Below are positions 1 through 6,204 of a DNA stretch of 9,330 nt, in pieces (within the stretch, counting starts at the first letter, position 1; each line of letters starts with the position of its first letter). The DNA comes from Candidatus Hydrogenedentota bacterium (GTDB taxonomy: Bacteria > Hydrogenedentota > Hydrogenedentia > Hydrogenedentales > GCA-2746185). Position numbers and translations under genes: made by a program. Below the pieces are notes generated by a model. The model had not been told where the DNA came from and searched no databases. It saw only the letters and a list, made by a program, of their open reading frames with translations. Location of the stretch: positions 1 through 9,330 of the forward strand of contig JASJYE010000071.1 of assembly GCA_030123645.1 (NCBI GenBank), given 5' to 3'.

Positions 1-73
1 TGTCGACCACGAGCGCGGACACTTCAGTGGACATCGGCAGAATGAGCAGCATCGCTAAGAAGCTACGTTTCAT
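1..73 (-). CDS. Partial secreted or exported protein (N-terminal signal peptide only)
   Basis: An ATG at 73-71 on the minus strand is preceded by GGAGG (81-85) with a 7-base gap, a textbook ribosome binding site. The visible 24 residues begin MKRSFLAMLLILPMSTEVSA and continue LVVD: a basic start, a hydrophobic core and a likely signal peptidase I site after VSA. The gene then runs off the left edge, so the mature protein and its function are unknown. It starts 34 bases after the stop of the neighbouring minus-strand gene (108-518), which also encodes a signal peptide, so the two are probably co-transcribed. It is too short to appear as a long open frame; I call it from the start, ribosome site and signal sequence together. 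Confidence 0.6.
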   Translation of the reverse strand, partial: MKRSFLAMLLILPMSTEVSALVVD

Positions 74-107
74 ACTAAGACCTCCGGACGGGCATGAAGT
101 ACGACGT

Positions 108-518
108 CTACGGTGGAAACCGCGGGTCTCCTTGCTGGCGCAGGATTTCACGGGCTTCTTCTTCGGTGATCTCGCGGAGGGTGACGTTGCCCTGCTCATC
201 CTTCGTGGCGTAACGAATGGCTGGGAAGACACCGCTGCCCAGGACAGCCTCCAGCCTCCCGTCCTCGTGAATGATGATACCTCCATGCTGCAAGTTATCC
301 ACCAGCGGCTTGCGGAAGGTCTTGAACACCAGCATGGTCCCGTCCGGCGACCAAGCGGGGCTACCTTCCGGGAGGGAGCCCAGTGTAAGGCTAGTGACGT
401 CGCTTCCATCGGCCTTCATGAGGTAGAGGTCATGGTAGCCATGGATGTCCATGCCTAATGGCTGGGCGAAGGCGGCCGTAGCAGCAAGTACGGCAACTAG
501 GATGGTAAGCGTTTTCAT
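108..518 (-). CDS. Small exported protein with one TolB/PD40-like beta-propeller repeat
   Basis: The product is 136 residues. I place the start at the ATG at 518 rather than the upstream in-frame ATG at 548, because GGAGG lies 7 bases before it and translation from there gives a clean signal peptide (MKTLTILVAVLAATAAFAQ, cleavage probably after AFA). Residues 30-65 read like a single PD40/WD40-like repeat as in TolB: a DLYLMKADGSD strand followed by SPAWSPDGTMLVF. A full TolB propeller needs about six such repeats, so this is either a stand-alone fragment, a remnant of a larger protein, or a small envelope protein that reuses the fold. The C-terminal third (residues 108-136) is charged and ends RQQGDPRFPP. 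No catalytic residues are recognisable and the specific function is unknown. It is probably periplasmic and in one transcription unit with the truncated gene at 1-73. Confidence 0.75.
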   Translation of the reverse strand: MKTLTILVAVLAATAAFAQPLGMDIHGYHDLYLMKADGSDVTSLTLGSLPEGSPAWSPDGTMLVFKTFRKPLVDNLQHGGIIIHEDGRLEAVLGSGVFPAIRYATKDEQGNVTLREITEEEAREILRQQGDPRFPP

Positions 519-696
519 TAAAACACCTCCAGAAGCCGAAGGCTCCATACGACATTAGCACATGGACGATTATGATGCACGGAACTTTTAATACGATTAA
601 GCGCTGCTATCCGGCCATAGAATACCGCTTGGACACTTGCGTTTCTGATTCTGTGGCCTTTTCCCCATGTAAAAAGTGAGATTCGAGCCTGCGGCG

Positions 697-705
697 TGGC
701 ATAAT
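697..705 (+). promoter_or_regulatory. Candidate extended -10 promoter for the multifunctional enzyme gene
   Basis: TGGCATAAT fits an extended -10 element (TGnTATAAT with one change). No convincing -35 box is present 17 bases upstream. It would give a leader of roughly 45 bases before the ATG at 756. This is weak evidence from pattern matching alone. Confidence 0.3.
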
Positions 706-755
706 GCTTAATCTTGTCGTGTTCAAGGTTCCTGGGCTGAAAGGGTCTCAATATC

Positions 756-2918
756 ATGTCGAGTGAACTGCGTTTTGACGGGCGGGTAGCGATCGTGACG
801 GGGGCCGGCCACGGCCTGGGACGCGCGCACGCCTTGCTTTTGGCCAGCCGGGGCGCCGCGGTCGTCGTCAACGACCTGGGCGGCGACATCCACGGCGGCG
901 GTGGGAGCGAGACGGCGGCGCAGAAGGTCGTGGACGAGATCAAGGCGGCGGGCGGCGAGGCGGTGGCCAACTTCAATTCCGTGGAAGACGGCGAGGCCAT
1001 CGTTCAGACGGCTCTGGACACCTATAAGCGCGTGGACATCCTGGTCAACAACGCGGGGATACTACGCGATGTCAGCTTTCACAAGATGACTGACGAGGAT
1101 TGGGAAAAGATCTTCGCGGTGCACGTCCTCGGTACGTACAAGGTGACGCACGCCGCGTGGCCGTTGCTGCGCGAGCAACAATTCGGCCGGGTGGTGATGA
1201 CCTCCTCCGCGTCGGGCATCTACGGCAACTTCGGCCAGGCGAACTATAGCGCCGCGAAAATGGGCGTCGTGGGCCTGGCCAGCACGCTCGCGCACGAGGG
1301 GCACAACAAGAACATTCACGTCAATACGATCGCGCCGGTGGCCGGGTCACGTCTGACCGAGACCGTGATGCCCCCGGAGATGGTCGAAGCCCTGAAGCCC
1401 GAGTACGTGAGCCCGTTGGTCGCATGGCTCTGTCATGACGACTGCGAGGAGACCGGCGGGCTGTTCGAGGTTGGGGCGGGCTGGTTCGGCAAGCTGCGCT
1501 GGGAGCGCACGAAGGGCGCTACTATCCCCTTGCACCATGGAGTGTCTATTGAGGAGGTGAAGAGCAACTGGGACCGTATCGTCGACTTCAGCGACGCGAC
1601 GCACCCGGCCAATTCGCAGGAGTCGATGGGTCCCGCTATCGAAAACCTGCAGACGGCGAAGCAGGCGCCTGCCGGGAACGAGAACATCGATCCGGACAAG
1701 TTGATCGGCCAGGAGTTTCCCGCCGAGGACTTGCATTACACAGAGCGCGATCTAAGCCTTTACGCTCTCGGTATCGGCGCGGCACGCGACGCGACCGATC
1801 CCAAAGAGCTGCAATTCGTGTATGAACTGAGCGGAGACGGCTTTAAGGCGTTTCCGACCTATGCCGTGATCTTTCCCTTCACTACCCTGATGCACGTAGT
1901 GGATATGGAAGGGATTAATTTCAATCCGATGATGTTGCTGCACGGCGAGCAATTTCTTGAAGTGCCGAAGCCGTTGTCTACAGAGGCGACCGTGACCACG
2001 ACCGGCAAGATCACGCACGTCTACGACAAAGGCAAAGGCGCGGTTCTCGTGATCGAGTCGATCAGCAAGGACGAGAAGGGCGAGGTCGTCGCGAAGAACG
2101 AAAGCAAGATTTTCATCCGCGGTTTGGGGAACTTCGGCGGCGATCGTGGGCTCTCCGTGCCGATTAACATCCCGCCGGATCGCGATGCGGACGCGATTGA
2201 GGAAGAGCCTACGGACGACAACCAGGCGCTGCTTTACCGCTTGTCAGGCGACCGGAATCCGCTGCACGCCGATCCCGCGATGGCGGCCGTCGGGGGCTTC
2301 GAGAAGCCTATCCTCCATGGCTTGTGCGGTTTCGGGATTGCGGCGCGTGCCGTGCTCAAACATTTCGCCGACAACGACCCCGCGCGCTTTAAGAGCATTA
2401 AAGTGCGTTTCGCCAAACACGTTTTCCCGGGTGAGACCATTGTGACGGAGATGTGGAAGGAGTCCGACGACCGCGTTCTCTTCCGTTGCAAGGTCAAGGA
2501 GCGCGACGAGTACGTCATCACGAACGCGGCGATGGAACTCCAAGGCCTTGGCGCGGTCTTGGAGGGGAACGGATCCGCGAAGGCATCTAGCGTGAACCCT
2601 GAGGTGTTGGCAATTTTCGACGAGATGGGCAAGCGCATCGAGGCCAAACCGGAACTGATCGACAAGGTCGGCGCGATCTACCAGTTCGACGTGACCGGTG
2701 AGGACGGCGGCACCTGGTGGGTCGACCTGAAGAACGGGCCCGGCGGCGTGCACGAGGGCGCTGCGGAGAAACCGAACTGTACGATTGCGATGGCGGCGGG
2801 CGATTTCATCAGTCTGATGACAGGTAAGCTGGATGGCCAGCAGGCCTTTATGCAGGGCAAGCTCAAGGTCAGCGGCGACATGATGCTGGCCACGAAGCTT
2901 GGGATGCTTCAGGGCTGA
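756..2918 (+). CDS. Multifunctional beta-oxidation enzyme type 2: (3R)-hydroxyacyl-CoA dehydrogenase / enoyl-CoA hydratase 2 / SCP2
   Basis: This 720-residue protein matches animal and fungal peroxisomal MFE-2 (HSD17B4, D-bifunctional protein) in domain order and in length (human about 736). Residues 1-280 are a short-chain dehydrogenase: the Rossmann motif TGAGHGLG at 15-22, D40 in NDLGGD (which favours NAD), NNAG at 98-101, and the catalytic S151, Y164 and K168. Residues about 326-600 are a double hot-dog hydratase 2, with YRLSGDRNPLHADP at 494-507 supplying D499, N501 and H504. Residues about 612-720 are an SCP2 lipid-binding domain. Together they would hydrate trans-2-enoyl-CoA to the 3R-hydroxy form and oxidise it to 3-ketoacyl-CoA. 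It ends GMLQG, with no peroxisomal SKL/AKL signal, as expected for a bacterial cytosolic enzyme. The ATG at 756 is preceded only by a weak AAAGGG site. No thiolase or acyl-CoA dehydrogenase gene is adjacent. The physiological substrate (fatty acid, branched chain or sterol side chain) cannot be told from sequence. Confidence 0.95.
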   Translation: MSSELRFDGRVAIVTGAGHGLGRAHALLLASRGAAVVVNDLGGDIHGGGGSETAAQKVVDEIKAAGGEAVANFNSVEDGEAIVQTALDTYKRVDILVNNAGILRDVSFHKMTDEDWEKIFAVHVLGTYKVTHAAWPLLREQQFGRVVMTSSASGIYGNFGQANYSAAKMGVVGLASTLAHEGHNKNIHVNTIAPVAGSRLTETVMPPEMVEALKPEYVSPLVAWLCHDDCEETGGLFEVGAGWFGKLRWERTKGATIPLHHGVSIEEVKSNWDRIVDFSDATHPANSQESMGPAIENLQTAKQAPAGNENIDPDKLIGQEFPAEDLHYTERDLSLYALGIGAARDATDPKELQFVYELSGDGFKAFPTYAVIFPFTTLMHVVDMEGINFNPMMLLHGEQFLEVPKPLSTEATVTTTGKITHVYDKGKGAVLVIESISKDEKGEVVAKNESKIFIRGLGNFGGDRGLSVPINIPPDRDADAIEEEPTDDNQALLYRLSGDRNPLHADPAMAAVGGFEKPILHGLCGFGIAARAVLKHFADNDPARFKSIKVRFAKHVFPGETIVTEMWKESDDRVLFRCKVKERDEYVITNAAMELQGLGAVLEGNGSAKASSVNPEVLAIFDEMGKRIEAKPELIDKVGAIYQFDVTGEDGGTWWVDLKNGPGGVHEGAAEKPNCTIAMAAGDFISLMTGKLDGQQAFMQGKLKVSGDMMLATKLGMLQG

Positions 2919-2951
2919 CCGGCCCCGGCGCGACTTATCATATGGTCGTCC

Positions 2952-3127
2952 AGCGCATTTTAAGTTTATGTCGATCCGTTTGCTGCTACTGCGCCATTGA
3001 CCGGTCTCGGGTTGGCACCCATGAATTCCTTTTCCTTGCCGGCCTTGTGCCGGAACGTCCGGCCTCGCCGGAACCACCGGACTGGTATAGCAACGCGCAA
3101 AACGTACCCATCTAAACTTAAAGCGCT
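2952..3127. repeat. 176-bp intergenic element with imperfect terminal inverted repeats
   Basis: The left end (2952-2983) and right end (3094-3127) are inverted copies of each other. AGCGC at 2952-2956 pairs with GCGCT at 3123-3127, TTTAAGTTTA at 2959-2968 pairs exactly with TAAACTTAAA at 3113-3122, and CGTTTGC (2977-2983) resembles the complement of CGCGCAAAACG at 3094-3104. Two extra bases (2957-2958) interrupt the left copy. The interior holds two GC-rich hairpins in tandem (3039-3074). No transposase gene is inside, and I see no clear target-site duplication. The right end contains the stop codon of yhbY. It may be a MITE-like or REP-like element, or a bidirectional end-of-gene structure. 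Confidence 0.55.
3039..3074. repeat. Tandem GC-rich hairpins inside the inverted-repeat element
   Basis: Two near-identical units follow each other: CCGGCCTTGTGCCGGAAC (3039-3056) and CCGGCCTCGCCGGAAC (3059-3074). Each folds into a short hairpin: CCGGC/GCCGG with a 5-base loop, then TCCGGC/GCCGGA with a 3-base loop (3058-3072). Neither strand has a T-run afterwards, so these are not standard intrinsic terminators, though they sit between two convergent genes. Confidence 0.6.
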
Positions 3128-3498
3128 CTAGCATCTACGTGCCTCTTTTCCGGGTCTTCTTGCCGGCGATAGAGTATGGCAACGTGGCCGATGATGCCGG
3201 CGATCTCGCTGCCGGTACCTTCGGCGATTTCGGCTGTCAAGAGTTTCTTGGTACCCTTGTGTTCGATGAAGCGGATTTTAATGAGTTCGTGGGCCTCGAG
3301 CGCGACGTCAACCGAGGCGATGACGGTGCCGGTCACCCCCTGTTTGCCGATGAGGACAATGGGGTGCAAGTGATGCGCCAGGCTCCGAAGGCGCTTGCGC
3401 TGTGCGGCGGTCAATGTGGACAAGGGGCTGCTTCTCTTGTTAGAGTCTTGTTTTCTTCTCGCAGGGCGGGTTGGCTTAGCGCCTGCGCGTAGGAACAT
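3118..3498 (-). CDS. yhbY: YhbY-family (CRM domain) RNA-binding protein
   Basis: This is a small CRS1-YhbY domain protein. In E. coli YhbY associates with pre-50S ribosomal particles and binds RNA. Counting from the ATG at 3498 (126 residues), the CRM domain covers about residues 27-118, with LTAAQRKRLRSLAHHLHPIV then IGKQGVT (the GxxG RNA-contact loop) and the conserved ALEAHELIKIRF segment. The start is uncertain. The ATG at 3498 adds a basic tail (RPARRKQDSNKR) of about 25 residues that the family does not usually have, and its AAGGGA is directly adjacent. A TTG at 3423, with AGAAG 7 bases upstream, would give a normal-length protein of about 101 residues. The last residues (ARAL) and the stop codon are encoded by one end of the inverted-repeat element, so the native C-terminus may have been replaced. 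It converges with the gene at 756-2918. Confidence 0.88.
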   Translation of the reverse strand: MFLRAGAKPTRPARRKQDSNKRSSPLSTLTAAQRKRLRSLAHHLHPIVLIGKQGVTGTVIASVDVALEAHELIKIRFIEHKGTKKLLTAEIAEGTGSEIAGIIGHVAILYRRQEDPEKRHVDARAL

Positions 3499-3523
3499 TC
3501 CCTTAGCTGTTCCGAAGCGAGAA

Positions 3524-3541
3524 TCCTACAGATTCGTAGGA
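3524..3541. repeat. 18-bp perfect dyad between yhbY and glnA
   Basis: TCCTAC and GTAGGA flank a 6-base spacer (AGATTC). On the minus strand it is 26 bases before the yhbY ATG; on the plus strand it is about 144 bases upstream of the predicted glnA transcription start. It could be a protein-binding site or an RNA hairpin; its role is unknown. Confidence 0.45.
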
Positions 3542-3590
3542 AGTATTTCCAGGCTGCCTTGCGTCGATGGCGTGTCCACAACGCTCCTGT

Positions 3591-3608
3591 GCATTGGGGA
3601 GACAATGC
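3591..3608. promoter_or_regulatory. Candidate enhancer (NtrC-like) dyad upstream of glnA
   Basis: GCATTG and CAATGC flank GGGAGA as a perfect inverted repeat whose outer half-sites (TGCA-like) resemble the NtrC pattern TGCACCA-N5-TGGTGCA. The centre lies about 77 bases upstream of the predicted sigma-54 start, a normal place for an enhancer-binding activator. It departs from the consensus at several bases, so identity with an NtrC site is an inference. Confidence 0.4.
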
Positions 3609-3650
3609 GGGCCCTGGAATAGTGAGATTTCGGGCTAATCGGTTTGATCG

Positions 3651-3666
3651 TGGCATGCGAATTGCT
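3651..3666 (+). promoter_or_regulatory. Sigma-54 (RpoN) promoter of glnA
   Basis: TGGCATGCGAATTGCT matches the sigma-54 consensus TGGCACG-N4-TTGCW at every fixed position but one (T for C at the sixth base), with the correct spacing between the -24 GG and -12 GC. It predicts transcription starting near 3677 and a leader of about 140 bases before glnA. RpoN control of glnA is well known in proteobacteria, so sequence and context agree. Confidence 0.75.
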
Positions 3667-3816
3667 TTTTCTGGGTTCTGTCTTGGGCCGTCGCAGGAGG
3701 AGGCTGCTGCTCGCGGCGGGCCGATGGGGAAGAACGGCGCGGCGGCTGCGGCGCTTTTTAGCGGACAAATAGTGGGTAGGAATCAGGTAGAGAGGCCTTA
3801 GAAGGAGGATTGTTAG

Positions 3817-5229
3817 ATGACCGCGTCTGAATTCTTTGAATTCGCAAAGAAAAACAACGCCAAAATGATGGACTTGAAGTTCGTCGACATGCTCGGTACG
3901 TGGCAGCACTGCTCGTACCCCATCGAATGCCTCGATGAGGGCATTTTCGAGCTGGGACTGGGCTTCGACGGTTCGTCGATCCGCGGCTGGCAGGACATCC
4001 ATGAGTCGGACATGATGGCCGTGTGCGATCCGAGCACGGCCGTGATTGACCCCTTCTTTGACAGGCCCACCGTCAGCGTGATCGCGCAGATCGTCGACCC
4101 GGAGACGCGCAAGGATTACGAGAAATGCCCGCGCCACCTCGTGCGCCGGGCGGCCGAGTATCTAAGGTCGACCGGTATCGCGGACACCTGCCATGTCGGG
4201 CCCGAGCCGGAGTTCTTCATCTTCGACGAGGTGCGTTACGAACAGAACCAGCATACGGGCTACTACCAGGTGGATTCGGTGGAGGGGGCATGGAACACAG
4301 CGCGATTCGAAGAGCCGAACCTCGGCTACAAGCCCAGTTACAAGGGCGGGTACTTCCCCGTCAGCCCCACGGACACCTACCACGACCTGCGCGGCGAGAT
4401 GGTGTATGAAATGATGAAGCTGGGCATCAAAATCGAAGCCCACCACCATGAGGTGGGGACGGGCGGCCAAGCCGAGATCGATATGCAGTACGCCGAAATA
4501 ACGAAGATGGCCGACCAGTTCCAGTGGTACAAATACATCATTAAGAACGTCGCCCTGCGCAATGGCAAGACCGTGACGTTCATGCCGAAGCCCATTTTTG
4601 ACGACAATGGCAGCGGCATGCACACGCATATGAGCCTATGGAAGGACGGCGAGCCGATTTTCGCCGGCGATCGCTATGCGGGCCTCTCGCAGACGGCCCT
4701 ACACGCCGCAGGTGGATTGCTGAAGCACGCCGCGGCGATTCTGGCTTTCGCAGCACCGACGACGAACAGCTACCGTCGTCTCGTCCCCGGCTTCGAGGCA
4801 CCAGTCAATCTTGCTATATCAGCGCGAAACCGTTCGGCGGCCATCCGCATTCCGATGTATTCTCCCAGCCCTAAGGCCAAACGCCTCGAGTTCCGCTGTC
4901 CGGACTCGACGGCTAACGGCTATCTTGCGTGGTCCGCGATGCTGATGGCGATGATTGACGGGGTGCAGAGCAAGACAGATCCGGGCGACCCGCTGGATCG
5001 CAACACCTACGAGATGACACCCGAAGAAATGGAGGGAATCGCAACGGTGCCGGCGTCCCTTGAAGAGTCCATCAACGCGCTCGAAGCGGACCACGACTTC
5101 ATGCTCAAGGGCAATGTGTTCACGGAAGCCCTCGTGCAGTCGTGGATTAAGTGGAAGCGCGAAGAGGAAATCGCGGAGATGGCCCTGCGGCCGCACCCGT
5201 ACGAGTTCAATCTTTATTACGACAGCTAA
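3817..5229 (+). CDS. glnA: Glutamine synthetase type I, adenylylation-regulated form
   Basis: Glutamine synthetase joins ammonium to glutamate using ATP, forming glutamine, as a cytosolic dodecamer. The 470-residue length is normal for bacterial GSI. Landmarks are FDGSSIRGW at 50-58 (the D51 latch), metal ligands E130 and E132 in GPEPEFFIFD, E212 and E220 around the GTGGQAEID stretch, NGSGMHTHMSLW at 264-275 with H269, the flap residue E327 in PGFEAPVNL, R339 in RNRSA and EFRCPD at 358-363. NTYEMTPEE places Y398 where E. coli has the adenylylated Y397, so activity is probably tuned by GlnE-type adenylyltransferase. The ATG at 3817 has AAGGAGG 8 bases upstream. It lies downstream of a sigma-54 promoter and faces glnK and amtB, forming a nitrogen-assimilation cluster. 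A terminator-like hairpin follows at 5255. Confidence 0.98.
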   Translation: MTASEFFEFAKKNNAKMMDLKFVDMLGTWQHCSYPIECLDEGIFELGLGFDGSSIRGWQDIHESDMMAVCDPSTAVIDPFFDRPTVSVIAQIVDPETRKDYEKCPRHLVRRAAEYLRSTGIADTCHVGPEPEFFIFDEVRYEQNQHTGYYQVDSVEGAWNTARFEEPNLGYKPSYKGGYFPVSPTDTYHDLRGEMVYEMMKLGIKIEAHHHEVGTGGQAEIDMQYAEITKMADQFQWYKYIIKNVALRNGKTVTFMPKPIFDDNGSGMHTHMSLWKDGEPIFAGDRYAGLSQTALHAAGGLLKHAAAILAFAAPTTNSYRRLVPGFEAPVNLAISARNRSAAIRIPMYSPSPKAKRLEFRCPDSTANGYLAWSAMLMAMIDGVQSKTDPGDPLDRNTYEMTPEEMEGIATVPASLEESINALEADHDFMLKGNVFTEALVQSWIKWKREEEIAEMALRPHPYEFNLYYDS

Positions 5230-5254
5230 ACCGCTGTCGTTGGTTAGGAATAAT

Positions 5255-5290
5255 CCGGGGATCCGTTTTGACGACGGGTCCCCGGTCTTT
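5255..5290 (+). terminator. Probable glnA terminator
   Basis: CCGGGGATCCGT (5255-5266) pairs with ACGGGTCCCCGG (5274-5285) over 12 positions with one G-U wobble and a 7-base loop, followed by TCTTT. The stem is strong but the T-tract is short, so termination may be incomplete. It begins 26 bases after the glnA stop. Confidence 0.65.
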
Positions 5291-5356
5291 CGTGGGGTGG
5301 ACTCGCCATAGCCTGCCATGCCTGCGCCCGCGCGCCCCGTCGGCCTCATGCTCGCG

Positions 5357-5393
5357 ACGCGAAAAGCGAACCATCTACACCTTAAGCGCTCTA
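5357..5393. repeat. Second, partial copy of the inverted-repeat element end
   Basis: It has the same orientation as the right end at 3093-3130. The shared blocks, in order, are ACGCG, AAAA, CCATCTA, an 8-base block with 5 matches, and GCGCTCTA. The last 23 bases (5371-5393 against 3108-3130) match at 20 positions without gaps. Just beyond it, CTTTAAGTT (5400-5408) resembles the left-end motif, so two ends may lie head to head. No matching far end was found toward glnA. Confidence 0.5.
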
Positions 5394-5498
5394 TAGGCAC
5401 TTTAAGTTGAAGTAGGCCCGAAACTGAAGGAAGCGCGGGGCGGTTCCTCCCTGTAACAGGCACGAATAACCTTTAACCCGGACTGGCACAACGCAGGC

Positions 5499-5539
5499 AA
5501 AAAATAACGGCCGCCCCGGCTGTCAGCCGGGCGGCCGTT
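5499..5539 (-). terminator. Intrinsic terminator of glnK
   Basis: On the minus strand, an almost perfect GC-rich hairpin (bases 5506-5539, with one bulged C and a very short loop) is followed directly by TATTTTTT-type sequence (5499-5505). It starts 30 bases after the glnK stop. This is a clear rho-independent terminator for the amtB/glnK direction; on the plus strand it lacks a T-run. Confidence 0.85.
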
Positions 5540-5568
5540 CTCGGTGCAATTTCCCAGCCTCTTAAGGC

Positions 5569-5910
5569 CTATCCAATTGCCACGTCGCCGGATTCGCCTG
5601 TCCGGATGCGAACTGCATCGTCCACCGGAGAGACGAAAATCTTGCCGTCGCCCATGCGGCCTGTTGACGCTGCGTCGACGATGGCCTTGACCGTGTTTTC
5701 CAGGAGATCTTCAGGCACGACGACCTCGATCTTCATCTTTGGCAAGAACTCGACGACGTATTCCGCGCCGCGGTAGAGTTCCTTGTGGCCTTTCTGGCGG
5801 CCAAAGCCCTTTACTTCCGTGACGGTCATGCCCTGGATGCCAAGCCCGGCGAGGGCCTCTTTGACCTCCTCCAACTTAAAAGGCTTCACAATCGCCTCAA
5901 CTTTTTTCAT
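5569..5910 (-). CDS. glnK: PII nitrogen signalling protein
   Basis: This is a trimeric PII protein that senses 2-oxoglutarate and ATP/ADP and transmits nitrogen status. The 113 residues match the family length. The start MKKVEAIVKPFKLEEVKEAL is typical. The T-loop (about 37-55) contains GFGRQKGHKELYRGAEY with Y51, the uridylylation site in proteobacteria, and the B-loop TGRMGDGKIFV lies at 83-93. The end (VRIRTGE) is also canonical. GGAGG sits 8 bases before the ATG at 5910. Its place next to amtB identifies it as the AmtB partner: the T-loop would insert into the channel and block ammonium entry in nitrogen-rich cells. The GlnB and GlnK paralogues cannot be separated by sequence alone, so the symbol rests on context. 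It has its own candidate promoter at 6151-6180. Confidence 0.96.
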   Translation of the reverse strand: MKKVEAIVKPFKLEEVKEALAGLGIQGMTVTEVKGFGRQKGHKELYRGAEYVVEFLPKMKIEVVVPEDLLENTVKAIVDAASTGRMGDGKIFVSPVDDAVRIRTGESGDVAIG

Positions 5911-6076
5911 GACTGTTTCCTCCGTGTCTGAGACCTTGACCGGCGAAGGGTTTGTACGGCAGCCGCACGCTCCTCAGATTCGGCGCGGTATCCCGAGCAA
6001 CCTTCTGAGGAAAGGCAATAGCGCCCCGCTTCCGCGGCCCCTCTTCCTGGTTTCGGTCCTTTTGCATTCAACGCAG

Positions 6077-6120
6077 GATCCGCCACACAGCCCGGCGCGG
6101 TCGTGTTACGCCTGCGGATC
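6077..6120. repeat. Inverted repeat in the amtB-glnK gap
   Basis: GATCCGC (6077-6083) and GCGGATC (6114-6120) are perfect 7-base arms separated by 30 bases. In a transcript covering the gap they could close a stem in the glnK leader. No known riboswitch or leader family is recognised, and an arm this short may occur by chance. Confidence 0.25.
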
Positions 6121-6150
6121 GGATGAAAGTTCTGAAAACCTTTTCGTTTA

Positions 6151-6180
6151 AGTATACGTCCACACATGGCTGCATGCCAA
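6151..6180 (-). promoter_or_regulatory. Candidate sigma-70 promoter for glnK
   Basis: On the minus strand, TTGGCA (6180-6175) and TATACT (6156-6151) are separated by 18 bases and differ from the consensus boxes by one base each. It lies within 55 bases of the amtB stop, in the 294-base gap before glnK, and would let glnK be made independently of amtB with a leader of about 235 bases. Confidence 0.5.
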
Positions 6181-6204
6181 CCCGTTGGGAATTCTGGTTC
6201 TAAA

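Larger units (their letters stand above)
3499..3816. other. Divergent regulatory region between yhbY and glnA
   Basis: No convincing gene lies here. Reading toward glnA it holds an 18-bp dyad at 3524-3541, a second 18-bp dyad at 3591-3608, a sigma-54-type promoter at 3651-3666, a leader of about 140 bases, and a strong ribosome site (AAGGAGG, 3802-3808) 8 bases before the ATG at 3817. I could not identify a clear promoter for yhbY on the minus strand. Confidence 0.6.
5230..5568. other. Convergent intergenic region between glnA and glnK
   Basis: It contains no supportable gene. It holds the glnA hairpin (5255-5290), a partial copy of the inverted-repeat element's end (5357-5393) and the glnK terminator (5499-5539). 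A plus-strand sigma-54-like match at 5484-5499 is probably chance. Confidence 0.6.

Noticed and set aside
2919..3117. tRNA or small RNA gene between the enzyme gene and yhbY
   Set aside because: No cloverleaf or T-loop motif, and the visible structure is accounted for by the inverted-repeat element.
2244..3134. Long minus-strand open frame of 296 codons
   Set aside because: Most of it is the antisense shadow of the multifunctional enzyme gene, whose protein is unmistakable; the rest lies in the repeat element.
3720..3770. Possible attenuator or glutamine riboswitch in the glnA leader
   Set aside because: The GC-rich sequence before TTTTT forms only about a 4-base stem, and the known glutamine aptamer pattern is not visible.
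3526..4137. Minus-strand 203-codon frame across the glnA start
   Set aside because: Overlaps the glnA promoter and N-terminus, and no family is recognisable.
5484..5499. Plus-strand sigma-54-like sequence TGGCACAACGCAGGCA
   Set aside because: The -24 box and -12 GC have the right spacing, but it would transcribe straight into the glnK terminator stem and antisense to glnK, the -12 box has two mismatches, and no gene follows.
6164..6179. Minus-strand TGGCATG near glnK as a sigma-54 promoter
   Set aside because: The -24 half is good, but the GC at -12 is missing at the required spacing; the same bases fit a sigma-70 promoter better.
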